A stretch of 64,000 bases of DNA from an uncultured Flavobacteriales bacterium (GTDB lineage: Bacteria > Bacteroidota > Bacteroidia > Flavobacteriales > BACL11): NCBI GenBank assembly GCA_905478765.1, contig CAJQJY010000003.1, positions 74,488 through 138,487 on the forward strand, read 5' to 3'. Position numbers and translations under genes: made by a program. Of the stretch, positions 23,570 to 34,624 are shown in pieces. Position 1 is the first letter of the stretch. Each line of letters starts with the position of its first letter. The notes below the pieces were generated by a model, which worked only from the letters and a program-made list of their open reading frames with translations, was not told where the DNA came from and did no database searches.

Positions 23570-24787
23570 ATGAAAAGAATATTTTTAACTATTATAATAT
23601 CTGTTTTGACAATTGTAACATTTGCTCAATCACAGAATATTACATCATCGGCAATTATTTTCAAGCAATACAACTCAGAAAAGGATAAAGCAAAAAAAGA
23701 AATTAAAATAATTGAGGCTAAAGATTATATTGATTTAGCATATGAAAATGCTTCTACATCAAACGAACCTAAGATGTGGATGTATAGAGCTCAGATTTAT
23801 AAAATAATTGCTTTTAACTACTCTAATTTAGATTCTCAAGCTATTTTTAAGGCAACAGAATCTCATGTTCAATGCATGCAACCACATCCAAAGAAAAAAA
23901 ATAAGATTGTAATTTACAAGAAGTGGCCAGAGCAGGAGGTATTTAATGGATTAATGCAGTGTGCTAATAAATTATTTAACTTAGCGGTTGAATCTTATCA
24001 AGAAGGAAAGTATCAAGAATCTCTTGATTATTACAAGCCAATTCATGGTGTAATTGATTTAGATAAAGAAGGGCAGTTAAAAAGCATTAAAATTACTAAA
24101 GAATCATTAATTCACAACTCATATTTATGTTCTAAATCATTGAAAAACAATGACTTATCAAGATTTTTTTTACAGAAATTAATGGATATTAATTCTACTA
24201 AACCAAGTATTTATTCTGCAATGAGTGCTATTTATTTAGAAGAAGGAGATCATAATAAGGCCTTAGAAATTCTTGATAGTGGAAGAAAGCTATTTAGTTC
24301 AGATCAAGGATTAGTTAATGATGAGATAAATTTATACATACAGCTTGGAAGAACCGAGGAATTAATTACTAAAGTAACTATGAGTATTGCAGCTTACCCT
24401 CAAAATGTCTCTTATTACGTAATTAGAGGTACTTGCTATCAAAATACTGATGATTTAGAAAAGGCAATTCAAGACTATAAAGTGGCATTAACTATTGACC
24501 CCGATAATTTAACTGCTTTAAATAATATTTCAAGTTGTTATTTAAAGCAAACTGAACCAATTGTTAAAAAGTTAAATGCTTTATCCTACAACCAAACTAC
24601 AAAGTATAATATATATAAGGGGCAGCTTAAAGAAATATACTTAGCAGCCTTACCAAACTTAGAGCATTACATTCAATTAGAGCCTAATGATAAACCATTA
24701 TTAAACGTATTGGCTGAGATTTATTACAAACTTGAAATGTATAAAGAGTCAAAAGAAACTAAAGCTAAATTAGCTACTTTAAAATAA
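23570..24787 (+). CDS. Tetratricopeptide repeat protein (exported)
   Basis: Signal-like MKRIFLTIIISVLTIVTFAQ and multiple TPR-like helices. The tracked start at 23462 lies inside gyrA. Confidence 0.75.
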   Translation: MKRIFLTIIISVLTIVTFAQSQNITSSAIIFKQYNSEKDKAKKEIKIIEAKDYIDLAYENASTSNEPKMWMYRAQIYKIIAFNYSNLDSQAIFKATESHVQCMQPHPKKKNKIVIYKKWPEQEVFNGLMQCANKLFNLAVESYQEGKYQESLDYYKPIHGVIDLDKEGQLKSIKITKESLIHNSYLCSKSLKNNDLSRFFLQKLMDINSTKPSIYSAMSAIYLEEGDHNKALEILDSGRKLFSSDQGLVNDEINLYIQLGRTEELITKVTMSIAAYPQNVSYYVIRGTCYQNTDDLEKAIQDYKVALTIDPDNLTALNNISSCYLKQTEPIVKKLNALSYNQTTKYNIYKGQLKEIYLAALPNLEHYIQLEPNDKPLLNVLAEIYYKLEMYKESKETKAKLATLK

Positions 24788-24800
24788 TATAACAAATAGT

Positions 24801-24818
24801 TGGGAGGTAATACTCCCA
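24801..24818 (+). terminator. Possible terminator hairpin
   Basis: TGGGAG-gtaata-CTCCCA followed by TTTATT. Confidence 0.45.
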
Positions 24819-24900
24819 TTTATTCAAACTTTATAATTTAACATAATATTAATTATAGGACAAAATGAGCTGTTCATTTATATCTAGTAACTATAAAATA

Positions 24901-25320
24901 TTAAGATTTTGAAACAACTTTATAATCTACTCCTCCATAATTAAATCCTGTTGAGATTTTAGTATTTAATAAGAGTTTAGCAATTGGTGCTGAATTTGAA
25001 ATGCAGTAAATAGTTCTACTGTTAATTACAATTTTTCCAAAAGGAATTGAAATAAGAAAAACTTCAGTTTCAGTAATAATCAAATCAGCTTTTTTTTCTT
25101 GTAATTCCTTTATAAATTGCTGTACTTTTAAAATTTCAGTTTCAAACTTTCTAATTTCAATCTGTGCCATTTCTCGGCTAGTTTCAAATTTATCTCCTGC
25201 ACTACTTTTTGTGTCAGAATTACGGGATATAATTGCTGATTCTAAATTTAGATTTAAGAATTTTAATTTGTTTTTTAACTGACTTAACAGTTCAGATATT
25301 ACATCTGACTTTTGCAACAT
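24901..25320 (-). CDS. Gre-factor-like protein (coiled coil plus GreA-like C-terminal segment)
   Basis: DTKSSAGDKFETSREMAQIEI coiled-coil tip and SAPIAKLLLNTKISTGFNYGGVDYKVVS, resembling GreA C-terminal SPIGKALLG...Y.I. Confidence 0.6.
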   Translation of the reverse strand: MLQKSDVISELLSQLKNKLKFLNLNLESAIISRNSDTKSSAGDKFETSREMAQIEIRKFETEILKVQQFIKELQEKKADLIITETEVFLISIPFGKIVINSRTIYCISNSAPIAKLLLNTKISTGFNYGGVDYKVVSKS

Positions 25321-25322
25321 TC

Positions 25323-26669
25323 TTATTTCTTTCTTAAATTAACTCCTTTATCACCTCTTGATTTTGGCCTTTTATATTTTCTAGCCCTAGCTTTACGCCA
25401 TTGATCTCTGTCATTAACTTGCTGATTTTTTTCACTTTTTTCATGAAATCCAGAGTTTTCTCTTTCTACTTTCTTAATATTTCTGAAAATATTTTTACCA
25501 TTGGCCCTATGTTCTTCAGTAGTTAATTGTTGTGTGATTTCAACTTTCTCAGGCATTTCTCTTAGTGGAATTTCAATCCCCATTAATTCCTCAATATTAT
25601 TTTTGTAATATTCTTCTTTTTCAGTAAAGAATAATATTGATTTTCCTTCTTGCTCAGCCCTACCAGTTCTACCAATTCTGTGCATGTAATTCTCAGCAAA
25701 AGTTGGTGTGTCAAAATTAATTACATGAGATATTTTATCTAAATCTAATCCTCTCGCAATAATATCAGTAGCTATTAATATCCTAACTTTTCCTTCATCA
25801 TATTGGTTAATAGACCTAAATCTATAATTCTGTGATTTATTAGAGTGAATTACTGCTAACTCAGAAAGATAGAAATCTGACATTGCTTCATATAACCTAT
25901 CAGCAATTTTCTTGCTTGACACGAAAATTAACACCTTTTTAATCTCATCTTTATCAGCTAATAAATTTACTAACAGATTCTCCTTAGTGTAATAATTTGG
26001 GACAGCATATTTAGTTTGGGAAATATTATCAAGTGGTGTACCACTTAAAGCAATTTGTACTTTTTCAGGTTTACTCAAAAAACTATCAATCAACTCCGAT
26101 ACATCCTCAGTCATAGTTGCTGAGAACATAATATTTTGTTTCTTCTTTGGTAAAAGCTCAAAGATATTTGTAAGTTGATATCTGAAACCTAAATCTAGCA
26201 TTAAATCAACTTCATCAATTACAACTTTTTTGATTCCTTTTAATTGTAAAGCCCGGCAGAGTGCTAAATCATATAATCTTCCAGGTGTAGCAACAACAAT
26301 ATCAGCACCTTCTTGTAGCCCAACCTTCTGTGTATTCATGTTAGTCCCTCCATAAACTCCTACAATTCTGCAATCAACGTATTCAGTTAATTCTTTTAGC
26401 GTTTCAACTACTTGAGCAACAAGTTCCCTTGTAGGTACTAAAATCAATATTCTAGGATTATTCTGATTAGAATAACTTAATTCTTGAAGCAATGGTAAAC
26501 AATAAGCAATAGTTTTTCCAGTTCCAGTTTGTGCAATTCCTACTAAGTCCTTCCCTGCTAGTATTTTAGAAAAAGTTTCTTCCTGTATAGGAGTTTGTTT
26601 CTCAAAACCTAAATCATTAATTGCATTTCGTAATTGTTTATTAAGATTTACTTCTGCAAATTTACTCAT
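25323..26669 (-). CDS. DEAD-box RNA helicase
   Basis: AQTGTGKT, PTRELVAQ, ATPGRLYD, DEVD variant of DEAD (VIDEVDLMLDLGF), SAT, RGLDLD, HRIGRTGRA. Confidence 0.92.
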   Translation of the reverse strand: MSKFAEVNLNKQLRNAINDLGFEKQTPIQEETFSKILAGKDLVGIAQTGTGKTIAYCLPLLQELSYSNQNNPRILILVPTRELVAQVVETLKELTEYVDCRIVGVYGGTNMNTQKVGLQEGADIVVATPGRLYDLALCRALQLKGIKKVVIDEVDLMLDLGFRYQLTNIFELLPKKKQNIMFSATMTEDVSELIDSFLSKPEKVQIALSGTPLDNISQTKYAVPNYYTKENLLVNLLADKDEIKKVLIFVSSKKIADRLYEAMSDFYLSELAVIHSNKSQNYRFRSINQYDEGKVRILIATDIIARGLDLDKISHVINFDTPTFAENYMHRIGRTGRAEQEGKSILFFTEKEEYYKNNIEELMGIEIPLREMPEKVEITQQLTTEEHRANGKNIFRNIKKVERENSGFHEKSEKNQQVNDRDQWRKARARKYKRPKSRGDKGVNLRKK

Positions 26670-26672
26670 AGT

Positions 26673-28550
26673 CTATTGTTGTTTTTCATCTAATTCCATC
26701 CATCTCATTTCTTTTTCGTCAATCAGATTGATTATTTTCCCTAGTCTTTCACTAATACTCATCATTAAATCCATATCTATATTAGGATTTTGAATGATGG
26801 ATTCAAGTTCTTTTCTCTCTGCTTCTAATTTTTCTAAATCTTTCTCCAAATTATCATATTCAAACTTTTCGTTAAAAGTAAGTTTTTTTCTTATAGATTT
26901 TATCTTTGTATTTTCTTTTTCAAGATGCTGAATCTTTTTAAATTCTTTTTCCTCTTGTATTTGTTTTTCTCTGTATTCTGAATAAGTGCAATAATGATCT
27001 TCTATTATTCCTTTTCCTTTAAAAACAAACAAATGCTCAGTAAGTTTATCCATAAAGAATCTATCATGAGATACCAAAATCAAACATCCTTTGTATTGTA
27101 AGAGAAATTCTTCAAGCTTTGTTAATGTCAGCAAATCAAGGTCATTTGTTGGTTCATCAAGTATTAAGAAGTTTGGATTTTTCATTAAAACAGTAAGTAA
27201 ATGAAGTCTTCTTTTTTCTCCACCACTTAATCGTTTTACTTCAGTAAATTGCATTTCTGGAGTAAACATAAAATGCTCTAAAAGTTGTGATGCACTCACC
27301 TTTCTTTTGTCTGACATTACAATAAATTCTGCAATATCTTTAAGTACAGTTATTACTCTTCTATCTTCATCTACACCAAAACTTCCTTGAGTAAAATACC
27401 CGTAATTTATTGTAGCCCCTAGCTTTATTTTTCCACCATCTGGTTTTTCTTTTCCTGTAATAATATTTAAAAAAGTAGATTTTCCAACGCCATTTTTACC
27501 TAAGATTCCTATTCTTTCTCCTTTTTTAAAAGTGTAATCAAAACCATCAAGGATTGTTAAATTTCCGTAAGTTTTTTTGATGTTCTTAAGCTCAAGAATT
27601 TTCCCACCTATCCTATCCATCTTCACATCAATATTCAGTTCTTGTTTTACTCTTTTTGATGTAGCTTTTTTCTTAACTACATTAAAGTTATCTATTCTTG
27701 CTTTTGATTTTGTTCCTCTAGCTTTTGGTTGTCTTCTTATCCATTCCAACTCTTTTTTCATGAGTTTTTGAGCCTTTGCAACTTCTACATCAAAATTACT
27801 TTCCCTTGCAGCTTTTTTTTCTAAAAAATAAGAAAAATTTCCTTTATGATGATATAAGTTACCTCCCTCTAGTTCAATGATATGATTACATGATCTTTCA
27901 AGAAAATACCTATCATGTGTTACCATTAAAAGTGTAATTTTTTCTTGCTGTAAATATTTTTCTAACCACTCAATCATTGAAATATCTAAATGATTAGTTG
28001 GCTCATCTAACAAAAGGATATCAGCATTTTCTAATAATATAAGTGCTAATGACAATCTTTTTTTCTGACCACCTGATAATTCGCATACTTTTTGTTCAAA
28101 GTTTGAGATGTTAAATTTGGAGAGTATTTTTTTGCTCCTTCTTTGATAATCCCAAGCGTTTTCTTGCTCCATTTTAGCAGTTAAATCTTCAAGTATTTTT
28201 TGAGATTTTGTGCTATTTTCTTTACAGTGCAAATCAACTGCCTTTTCATAGTCAGTAACTAGTATACTTATCTTGTTATGCTTACTATTTATCAGTTCAT
28301 TTATTGTAAAGTTATCATCAAATATAGCATCTTGTTGAAGGTAGGAAACTTTACATTTATTCCTAAAAATTACTTCACCTTCATCAGCATTATCTATTCC
28401 TGCAATAATTTTTAACATTGTCGATTTACCAGTACCATTACTTGCAATTAAAGCCACCTTATCTCCTTGAGCTAAACCAAAATTTAATCCTTCAAAAAGA
28501 ATTCGTTCTCCAAAATTTTTACCTAGATTTTCTACAGCTAATAAATTCAT
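26673..28550 (-). CDS. ABC-F family ATP-binding protein (Uup-like)
   Basis: Two ABC domains (GTGKSTMLKIIAG, KNGVGKSTFLNIITG; LSGGQKKRLSLA, LSGGEKRRLHLL), linker and C-terminal coiled coil. Confidence 0.92.
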   Translation of the reverse strand: MNLLAVENLGKNFGERILFEGLNFGLAQGDKVALIASNGTGKSTMLKIIAGIDNADEGEVIFRNKCKVSYLQQDAIFDDNFTINELINSKHNKISILVTDYEKAVDLHCKENSTKSQKILEDLTAKMEQENAWDYQRRSKKILSKFNISNFEQKVCELSGGQKKRLSLALILLENADILLLDEPTNHLDISMIEWLEKYLQQEKITLLMVTHDRYFLERSCNHIIELEGGNLYHHKGNFSYFLEKKAARESNFDVEVAKAQKLMKKELEWIRRQPKARGTKSKARIDNFNVVKKKATSKRVKQELNIDVKMDRIGGKILELKNIKKTYGNLTILDGFDYTFKKGERIGILGKNGVGKSTFLNIITGKEKPDGGKIKLGATINYGYFTQGSFGVDEDRRVITVLKDIAEFIVMSDKRKVSASQLLEHFMFTPEMQFTEVKRLSGGEKRRLHLLTVLMKNPNFLILDEPTNDLDLLTLTKLEEFLLQYKGCLILVSHDRFFMDKLTEHLFVFKGKGIIEDHYCTYSEYREKQIQEEKEFKKIQHLEKENTKIKSIRKKLTFNEKFEYDNLEKDLEKLEAERKELESIIQNPNIDMDLMMSISERLGKIINLIDEKEMRWMELDEKQQ

Positions 28551-29761
28551 ATTGCACTATTTTTTCCTGCTAAGTAACCAGTTGTCCAAGCAGCTTGAAA
28601 ATTAAAGCCTCCAGTAACTCCATCAATATTACAAATTTCCCCTGCAAAATAAACTCCTTTATGTAATTTGCTTTCCATAGTACTCATATTTATATCAGAT
28701 AAATCAATTCCACCACAACTAACAAATTCTTCTTTAAAAGTAGTTTTTCCTTTTACTTCAAACGCATCATTTATAAGAGTATTAATCAATCTGTTTTTGT
28801 TTTTTTTTGTCAGTTCTCCCCATATTTGAGAATCAGAGATTTCTAGCTTGTCTAAAATAAACTTCCATAATCTTTTTGGAACATCAAAAGGATTGTGTTT
28901 GTGCATTAATTTTCTGCTTGCAGTTATTGTTGAAAACTGTATCCTTAGTTCTTCTTCATTTATTGCTAGCCAGTTTACTCCTACTGTAAAGTGGTAATTT
29001 CTTTTAGCTAGGTCCTCTGCTCCCCAAGCAGAGAGCTTTAAAATTGATGGCCCACTCAGTCCCCAATGGGTAATGAGCATAGCTCCTTCTTGCTTTAATT
29101 TACTTCCTTTGATGGTTGCAATCGCCTTTGGAATACTTAACCCCATAAGTTTACAAATATCTTTATTGGCTAGATTAAAAGTAAATAATGATGGTACTGG
29201 TTTTACTATGCTATATCCTAAATCTTTCAACCAATTCAATCCTTCTTTCTTGGGAGTTCCTCCACTAGCAATTATTACTTTGTCAAATAATAATTTCTGT
29301 TCATTGATAACAAGTTCAATTCCATTATCATAAGGATTTATAGCGGTTACTTTGCTTTTGTATGAAAGCCTAATATTTAAACTTTCAGCAGTTTCTACTA
29401 AACAATTAATTATAGTTTCGGAAGTATTGCTTTCGGGAAACATTCTATTATCAGCTTCAGTTTTAAGCCTTACCCCTCTTTTTTCAAACCATTTAATTAT
29501 ATGATTTGTATTAAAGTGGTTAAATGATTTTTTCAACTCCTTCCCTCCTCTTGGATAGTTTTTTATCAATTGTGAAACGCTAAAAGTTGCATTAGTAACA
29601 TTACACCTTCCTCCTCCGCTAATTTTAACTTTAGTTAAGATTTTATCAGTCTTTTCAAAAATAGTGATACTAGAATTAGGGTTTATTTCTTTAGCAGTAA
29701 TACCCGCCATAAATCCAGATGCTCCTCCTCCAATTATTGCTATTTTAATTCCTGATATCAC
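28547..29761 (-). CDS. HI0933/BaiN-like FAD-dependent oxidoreductase
   Basis: IIGGGASGFMAGITA, KISGGGRCNVTNA, C-terminal AGEICNIDGVTGGFNFQAAWTTGYLAG. Confidence 0.9.
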   Translation of the reverse strand: MISGIKIAIIGGGASGFMAGITAKEINPNSSITIFEKTDKILTKVKISGGGRCNVTNATFSVSQLIKNYPRGGKELKKSFNHFNTNHIIKWFEKRGVRLKTEADNRMFPESNTSETIINCLVETAESLNIRLSYKSKVTAINPYDNGIELVINEQKLLFDKVIIASGGTPKKEGLNWLKDLGYSIVKPVPSLFTFNLANKDICKLMGLSIPKAIATIKGSKLKQEGAMLITHWGLSGPSILKLSAWGAEDLAKRNYHFTVGVNWLAINEEELRIQFSTITASRKLMHKHNPFDVPKRLWKFILDKLEISDSQIWGELTKKNKNRLINTLINDAFEVKGKTTFKEEFVSCGGIDLSDINMSTMESKLHKGVYFAGEICNIDGVTGGFNFQAAWTTGYLAGKNSAI

Positions 29762-29782
29762 TTTTTCAAAAATAAATAAAAA

Positions 29783-29804
29783 ATGGAGGGCAATTACCCT
29801 CCAT
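29783..29804 (-). terminator. Rho-independent terminator downstream of typA
   Basis: ATGGAGGG-loop-CCCTCCAT with T-rich tract on the minus strand. Confidence 0.75.
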
Positions 29805-29830
29805 CCTAAACATTATTAAATCTATTTTTC

Positions 29831-31600
29831 TTATCTATAAGATATCTTACGCATTCTTAATGATTCTGGTGTTACTTCAAGGTATTCATTAGCTTGAATG
29901 TATTCCATGCTTTCTTCTAATGAAAAATCAATTTTAGGTGCAATTACAATAGCTGCATCTGACCCTGACTTTCGCATATTTGTCAGTTGCTTACCTTTTA
30001 TTACATTGACGTCTAAGTCATTATCGCGGGTATTCTCGCCAATTACTTGTCCTTTGTATAATTCAGCTCCAGGTGAGACAAAGAATCTTCCTCTATCTTG
30101 TAATTTCCCAATCGAGAATGCAGTTGCACTTCCAGTTTCTTTTGAAATTAAGGATCCTTTCATTCTTTCTGTAATCTCTCCTTTAAAAGGACCGTATTCT
30201 CTAAATCTGTGCGTCATAATTGCATTTCCTGCAGTTGCAGTTAGAATATTGTTTCTCAATCCAATTAATCCTCTTGATGGGATATCAAACTCTAAATGTT
30301 GTAAATCACCTTTTGGCTCCATTACTAACATGTCCCCTTTTTTCTGAGTAACTAATTCAATTGCTTTACCTGAAAACTCAGCGGGAACATCAATAACTAA
30401 TGTTTCCATTGGTTCGTGTTTCTTTCCATCAATTTCTTTTATAAGAACTTGAGGTTTCCCTACTTGAAACTCAAATCCTTCTCTTCTCATTGTTTCAATT
30501 AGTACTGATAAATGAAGAATACCTCTGCCAAATACATTGAATTTATCTTCAGATGTTCCATCTTCAATTCTAAGTGCTAAATTCTTTTCTAATTCTTGGT
30601 ACAATCTATCTCTTAAGTGCCTTGAAGTACAATATTTTCCTTCTTTACCAAAAAATGGAGAGTTGTTAATTGTAAACAACATACTCATAGTTGGTTCATC
30701 AATTGAAATTCTTGGTAATTCCTCTGGATTTTCAAAATCTGCTAGAGTATCACCAATTTCAAAATCTTCAATTCCTACTATAGAGCAAATATCACCAGAA
30801 CGAGCAGTTTTAACTTGGATTTTACCCATTCCTTCAAATACATGAAGCTCTTTTATTTTAACTTGTTTTTTCACTCCATTAGCCTTGCAGAGCATGTAAT
30901 TTTTTCCTTCATCTAAATCTCCTCTAAATATTCTACCAATTGCAATTCTTCCTACAAACTTAGAGTAATCTAATGATGTAATCTGCATTTGAGGAGTTCC
31001 TTCTTTATATGGTGCTTCAGGTATTTCTGAAATTACAGTATCTAATAAAGGTAAAATATTATCTGTTTTATCTTGCCAATCTAAACTCATCCATCCTTCT
31101 TTTGAAGAGCCAAAAATAGTCACAAAATCCAATTGATCTTCTGTTGCATCAAGATTGAACATTAAGTCAAAAACATCATCTTGAACTAAATCAGGAGTGC
31201 AATTTTCTTTATCTACTTTATTTACTACAACAATAGGTTTTAACCCAAGTTCAATCGCTTTACCAAGTACAAAACGAGTTTGTGGCATTGCTCCTTCAAA
31301 TGCATCAACTAATAATAAAACTCCATCAGCCATTTTAAGTACACGCTCTACTTCTCCACCAAAATCAGCATGCCCAGGAGTATCAATAACATTAATTTTT
31401 ACATCCTTATAAGTAACAGATACATTTTTAGATAAGATAGTAATTCCTCTTTCTCTTTCAAGGTCATTATTATCTAATAATAATTCTGTTCTTTCCTTAC
31501 GATCATCCAGCACCTTACATTGGTCGATAATCTTATCAACTAAAGTGGTTTTTCCATGATCTACATGGGCAATAATAGCAATATTTCTGATTGATTTCAT
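29831..31600 (-). CDS. typA: Translational GTPase TypA/BipA
   Basis: [50 protein letters not shown]-terminal TypA region. Confidence 0.96.
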   Translation of the reverse strand: MKSIRNIAIIAHVDHGKTTLVDKIIDQCKVLDDRKERTELLLDNNDLERERGITILSKNVSVTYKDVKINVIDTPGHADFGGEVERVLKMADGVLLLVDAFEGAMPQTRFVLGKAIELGLKPIVVVNKVDKENCTPDLVQDDVFDLMFNLDATEDQLDFVTIFGSSKEGWMSLDWQDKTDNILPLLDTVISEIPEAPYKEGTPQMQITSLDYSKFVGRIAIGRIFRGDLDEGKNYMLCKANGVKKQVKIKELHVFEGMGKIQVKTARSGDICSIVGIEDFEIGDTLADFENPEELPRISIDEPTMSMLFTINNSPFFGKEGKYCTSRHLRDRLYQELEKNLALRIEDGTSEDKFNVFGRGILHLSVLIETMRREGFEFQVGKPQVLIKEIDGKKHEPMETLVIDVPAEFSGKAIELVTQKKGDMLVMEPKGDLQHLEFDIPSRGLIGLRNNILTATAGNAIMTHRFREYGPFKGEITERMKGSLISKETGSATAFSIGKLQDRGRFFVSPGAELYKGQVIGENTRDNDLDVNVIKGKQLTNMRKSGSDAAIVIAPKIDFSLEESMEYIQANEYLEVTPESLRMRKISYR

Positions 31601-31650
31601 ATTCTGATTTTAAAGGCGGCAAAAATACTCTTATTTTTCTCTTAAAACAG

Positions 31651-31674
31651 AAAAGACCGACAAATGTCAGTCTT
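31651..31674 (-). terminator. Terminator downstream of the PPIase gene
   Basis: AAAAGAC-T-GACA/TGTC-G-GTCTTTT; the mismatch on the plus strand becomes a U.G wobble on the minus transcript. Confidence 0.6.
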
Positions 31675-31702
31675 TTCTTTTATTTTTCTGTCAAGTTGTT
31701 TT

Positions 31703-32743
31703 TTAATGATTATGTCCTTTATGAGGATCTTCTCCTTCTTCTAGAATTTCTAATAATTCTACTTCAAAAATAAGTGTTGCATTTGGAGGAATTACACCTC
31801 CAGCTCCTCTTGTACCATAAGCTAAGTTCGGTGGTATAATAAAAGTTGCCTTCCCTCCTACTTTTAATAATGCTATCCCTTCATCCCATCCAGGTATAAC
31901 TCTACCTGCACCCAAAGGAAACTCAATTGGAGCATTTCTATCATGTGATGAGTCAAACTTAGTTCCATCAGTAAGTTTACCAGTATAATGTACTGAGACA
32001 GTTTTACCTGCAGTTGCTTGTTCGCCTTCTCCCTCTTTAATCATAAAGTATGCTAAACCACTTGACGTTAAAGTAGCGCCCTCAGTTAGCTTTTTTGCAG
32101 CTTCAGCAGCTTTTATAGCTTTTTCAGCATTTGCTTTTTCAATATCAGCTTGTGCAGATTTAAAAATTGAAGGTGCATCAAATGATTTAGCTGAGACACC
32201 TTCTCTAATAATTGTAACAGAATTCATTACATCATCTTGTGCAATTGAATTTACTACATCCATTCCTTCAACTACATGTCCAAAGACTGTATGCTTTCCA
32301 TCTAGCCAAGGAGTTTCTTTATGGGTAATAAAAAACTGACTTCCATTAGTTCCAGGACCTGAGTTAGCCATAGAAAGAATTCCTCCTTTATCATGTTTTA
32401 ATTCAGGATGAAATTCATCAGCAAACTTATATCCAGGATCACCCATTCCACTACCTTCTGGGCAACCACCTTGCACCATAAAGTCAGCAATTACTCTGTG
32501 AAATTTTAATCCATCATAGTAAGGCGTTCCTAAGTCTTTTTTCTTGTTTTCCATTGCTCCTTCAGTTAGAGCTACAAAGTTTGCTACTGTAAGTGGAGTT
32601 TTTTCATATTCTAATTGAATTAAAATTTCTCCTTTTGTTGTGTTGATTTTTGCGTACATACCGTCTTCTAAATTTGATTTATTATCATTGTTATTAAATT
32701 GTGTTCCTACTAGCAAAGCTAGTCCTAAAAGTATTGCGTTCAT
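31703..32743 (-). CDS. Dual-domain peptidylprolyl isomerase (cyclophilin + FKBP)
   Basis: Cyclophilin motifs [19 protein letters not shown] and [26 protein letters not shown] motifs [45 protein letters not shown]; His-rich C-terminus. Confidence 0.92.
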   Translation of the reverse strand: MNAILLGLALLVGTQFNNNDNKSNLEDGMYAKINTTKGEILIQLEYEKTPLTVANFVALTEGAMENKKKDLGTPYYDGLKFHRVIADFMVQGGCPEGSGMGDPGYKFADEFHPELKHDKGGILSMANSGPGTNGSQFFITHKETPWLDGKHTVFGHVVEGMDVVNSIAQDDVMNSVTIIREGVSAKSFDAPSIFKSAQADIEKANAEKAIKAAEAAKKLTEGATLTSSGLAYFMIKEGEGEQATAGKTVSVHYTGKLTDGTKFDSSHDRNAPIEFPLGAGRVIPGWDEGIALLKVGGKATFIIPPNLAYGTRGAGGVIPPNATLIFEVELLEILEEGEDPHKGHNH

Positions 32744-32746
32744 TGT

Positions 32747-33769
32747 TTAATTATTTTGATTATTTAATTCTTTTTTATTATCTTTTATTATTTTTTCAAC
32801 TATCTTAATTGTATCATTTACTGATACTTTCGATATTCCACCTGAAGCATTCATATGCCCACCTCCCCTAAAGTATTTATTCGCTATTTCATTTACTTTA
32901 AAGTTTCCTTTTGAGCGCAACGAAAGCTTTACCATTCCATCTTTTTCAGCTATAAATACTGCAAAAACAATACCTTTTATTGCTAATGCATAATTTACTA
33001 CCCCTTCAGTATCTCCTTTCTTAAAATTAAATTGCTCTAACTCCTCTGCAGTTAACGAGATTACTGCACTATTATTTTTTGGGTAAAGCAATAACTTTTT
33101 ATTTAAGCAATACCCTAATAGTTTCATCCTACTTGCTGATGAATTATCATAAATTAAATCATGAATCTTAGCGTTTTCTGCCCCAGTAGCTATAAGTTCT
33201 GCAATAATATGATGTGTTTTTGCAGTTGTACTAGAATACTTGAAACTACCAGTATCCGTCATTATACCAACATATAAACACTCTGCAATTTCTTTATTGA
33301 TGTGATTAGTTAAATCCATAGCATCAATAACTTCATAAAGAAGTTGTGCAGTGGAACAAGCAGTAGTATCACTAAAAATAATATCAGCAATTTCCATATC
33401 AGGATCTTGATGATGATCAATTAGAATTTTTGTTGCATTAGAATTACTTACTGTATCAGCAAAATTTGCAATCCTACTTATATGGCTAAAATCTAATAGG
33501 AAAATTACATCAGCATTTTCTGTAATCTGTTTCGCTTTCTCCTCATTGTCTTGAAAAACGATTACATCTTCATTTCCTGGCATCCAATGTAAGAAATCTG
33601 CATAACTGTTAGGAGTAATGATATGTATATTATGACTAAATTGCTTTAATAAGTGCATTAATCCAAGAGAAGACCCCATAGCATCTCCATCAGGGCCTCT
33701 ATGGGTTGTAATTACAATTTTTTTAGGTGTTGTAAGTAAGTTTTTTAGCTTTAAAGCATTTTCTTTCAT
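32747..33769 (-). CDS. DHH/DHHA1 phosphoesterase, NrnA-like
   Basis: THRGPDGDAMGSSLGL, LIDHHQDPD, TDTGSFKYSSTT, GGGHMNASGG. Confidence 0.9.
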   Translation of the reverse strand: MKENALKLKNLLTTPKKIVITTHRGPDGDAMGSSLGLMHLLKQFSHNIHIITPNSYADFLHWMPGNEDVIVFQDNEEKAKQITENADVIFLLDFSHISRIANFADTVSNSNATKILIDHHQDPDMEIADIIFSDTTACSTAQLLYEVIDAMDLTNHINKEIAECLYVGIMTDTGSFKYSSTTAKTHHIIAELIATGAENAKIHDLIYDNSSASRMKLLGYCLNKKLLLYPKNNSAVISLTAEELEQFNFKKGDTEGVVNYALAIKGIVFAVFIAEKDGMVKLSLRSKGNFKVNEIANKYFRGGGHMNASGGISKVSVNDTIKIVEKIIKDNKKELNNQNN

Positions 33770-33819
33770 AAGGACGCAAAAATAGTAAAAGAAATAACAC
33801 TAGGTTTTGATTAAAATTC

Positions 33820-33827
33820 TAATTTTG
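33820..33827 (+). promoter_or_regulatory. -7 promoter-like box TAATTTTG upstream of ndk
   Basis: Exact TAnnTTTG followed by CAGCCC. Confidence 0.5.
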
Positions 33828-33856
33828 CAGCCCTTAATAAAAAACATACAAATAAG

Positions 33857-34273
33857 ATGGGAGACATTACATTTACAATGATTAAGCCAGAGGCTGTTGC
33901 AGCTAACAATATTGGTGGTATTTTAAACATGATTGAAGAAGGTGGATTTAGAATTGTTGCTATAAAAAAAGTGCAATTATCTGCTGAACGTGCTGGTGAA
34001 TTTTATGCAGTACATAACGAAAGACCTTTTTATAGTGAGCTTGTTGACTATATGAGTGGAGGTCCTATTATAGCTGCTATTTTAGAAAAAGATAATGCTG
34101 TTGAAGATTTTAGAAATTTAATTGGTGCTACTAACCCTGCTGAAGCTGCTGAAGGAACAATTAGGAAAAAGTATGCAACTTCTCTTGCTGAGAATGCTGT
34201 GCATGGTTCTGATTCTGACGAAAATGCTAATATTGAAGCTAATTTTCATTTCTCTTCTGAGGAAAGATTCTAA
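33857..34273 (+). CDS. ndk: Nucleoside-diphosphate kinase
   Basis: [40 protein letters not shown] active-site region. Confidence 0.96.
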   Translation: MGDITFTMIKPEAVAANNIGGILNMIEEGGFRIVAIKKVQLSAERAGEFYAVHNERPFYSELVDYMSGGPIIAAILEKDNAVEDFRNLIGATNPAEAAEGTIRKKYATSLAENAVHGSDSDENANIEANFHFSSEERF

Positions 34274-34293
34274 ACTTTAATTTGGTAATACTG

Positions 34294-34330
34294 AACAAAA
34301 GCTTCCTTAATCGGAGGCTTTTGTTGTTTT
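34294..34330 (+). terminator. Terminator downstream of ndk
   Basis: AACAAAAGCTTCC-loop-GGAGGCTTTTGTT followed by GTTTTT. Confidence 0.75.
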
Positions 34331-34333
34331 TAC

Positions 34334-34624
34334 CTACTTCAAAACAATGTTAGTCAAAAGTTTTTTTCCTAAGCGATTATTTATCTGACTAATAAATTCA
34401 GATTTTTTATAACTAAGTTCATTTCTAACAACTGCTGATTTTAACTTAACATATAAAGTGCCTTTGTATATTTTTTGATCAGCAACATATTTGCAGATTT
34501 GCTTTCCAATTATTTCTTCCCATGTTTGTAATGCATCTAACTCATCTAGTTTACCTGCAAGTCTTGGGTTTTTCATCAATTTTCTAATGATATCACCTAT
34601 TACTCTATTGTTGTTACCTCTCAT
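34334..34624 (-). CDS. DUF721/DciA-like protein
   Basis: Small ORF overlapping recF; WEEIIGKQICKYV, YVKLKSAVVRNELSYKKSEFISQIN. Confidence 0.75.
   Translation of the reverse strand: MRGNNNRVIGDIIRKLMKNPRLAGKLDELDALQTWEEIIGKQICKYVADQKIYKGTLYVKLKSAVVRNELSYKKSEFISQINNRLGKKLLTNIVLK

Noticed and set aside
29898-30347. 149-aa ORF antisense to typA
   Set aside because: Lies wholly within a strongly supported core gene on the other strand; composition typical of shadow ORFs.
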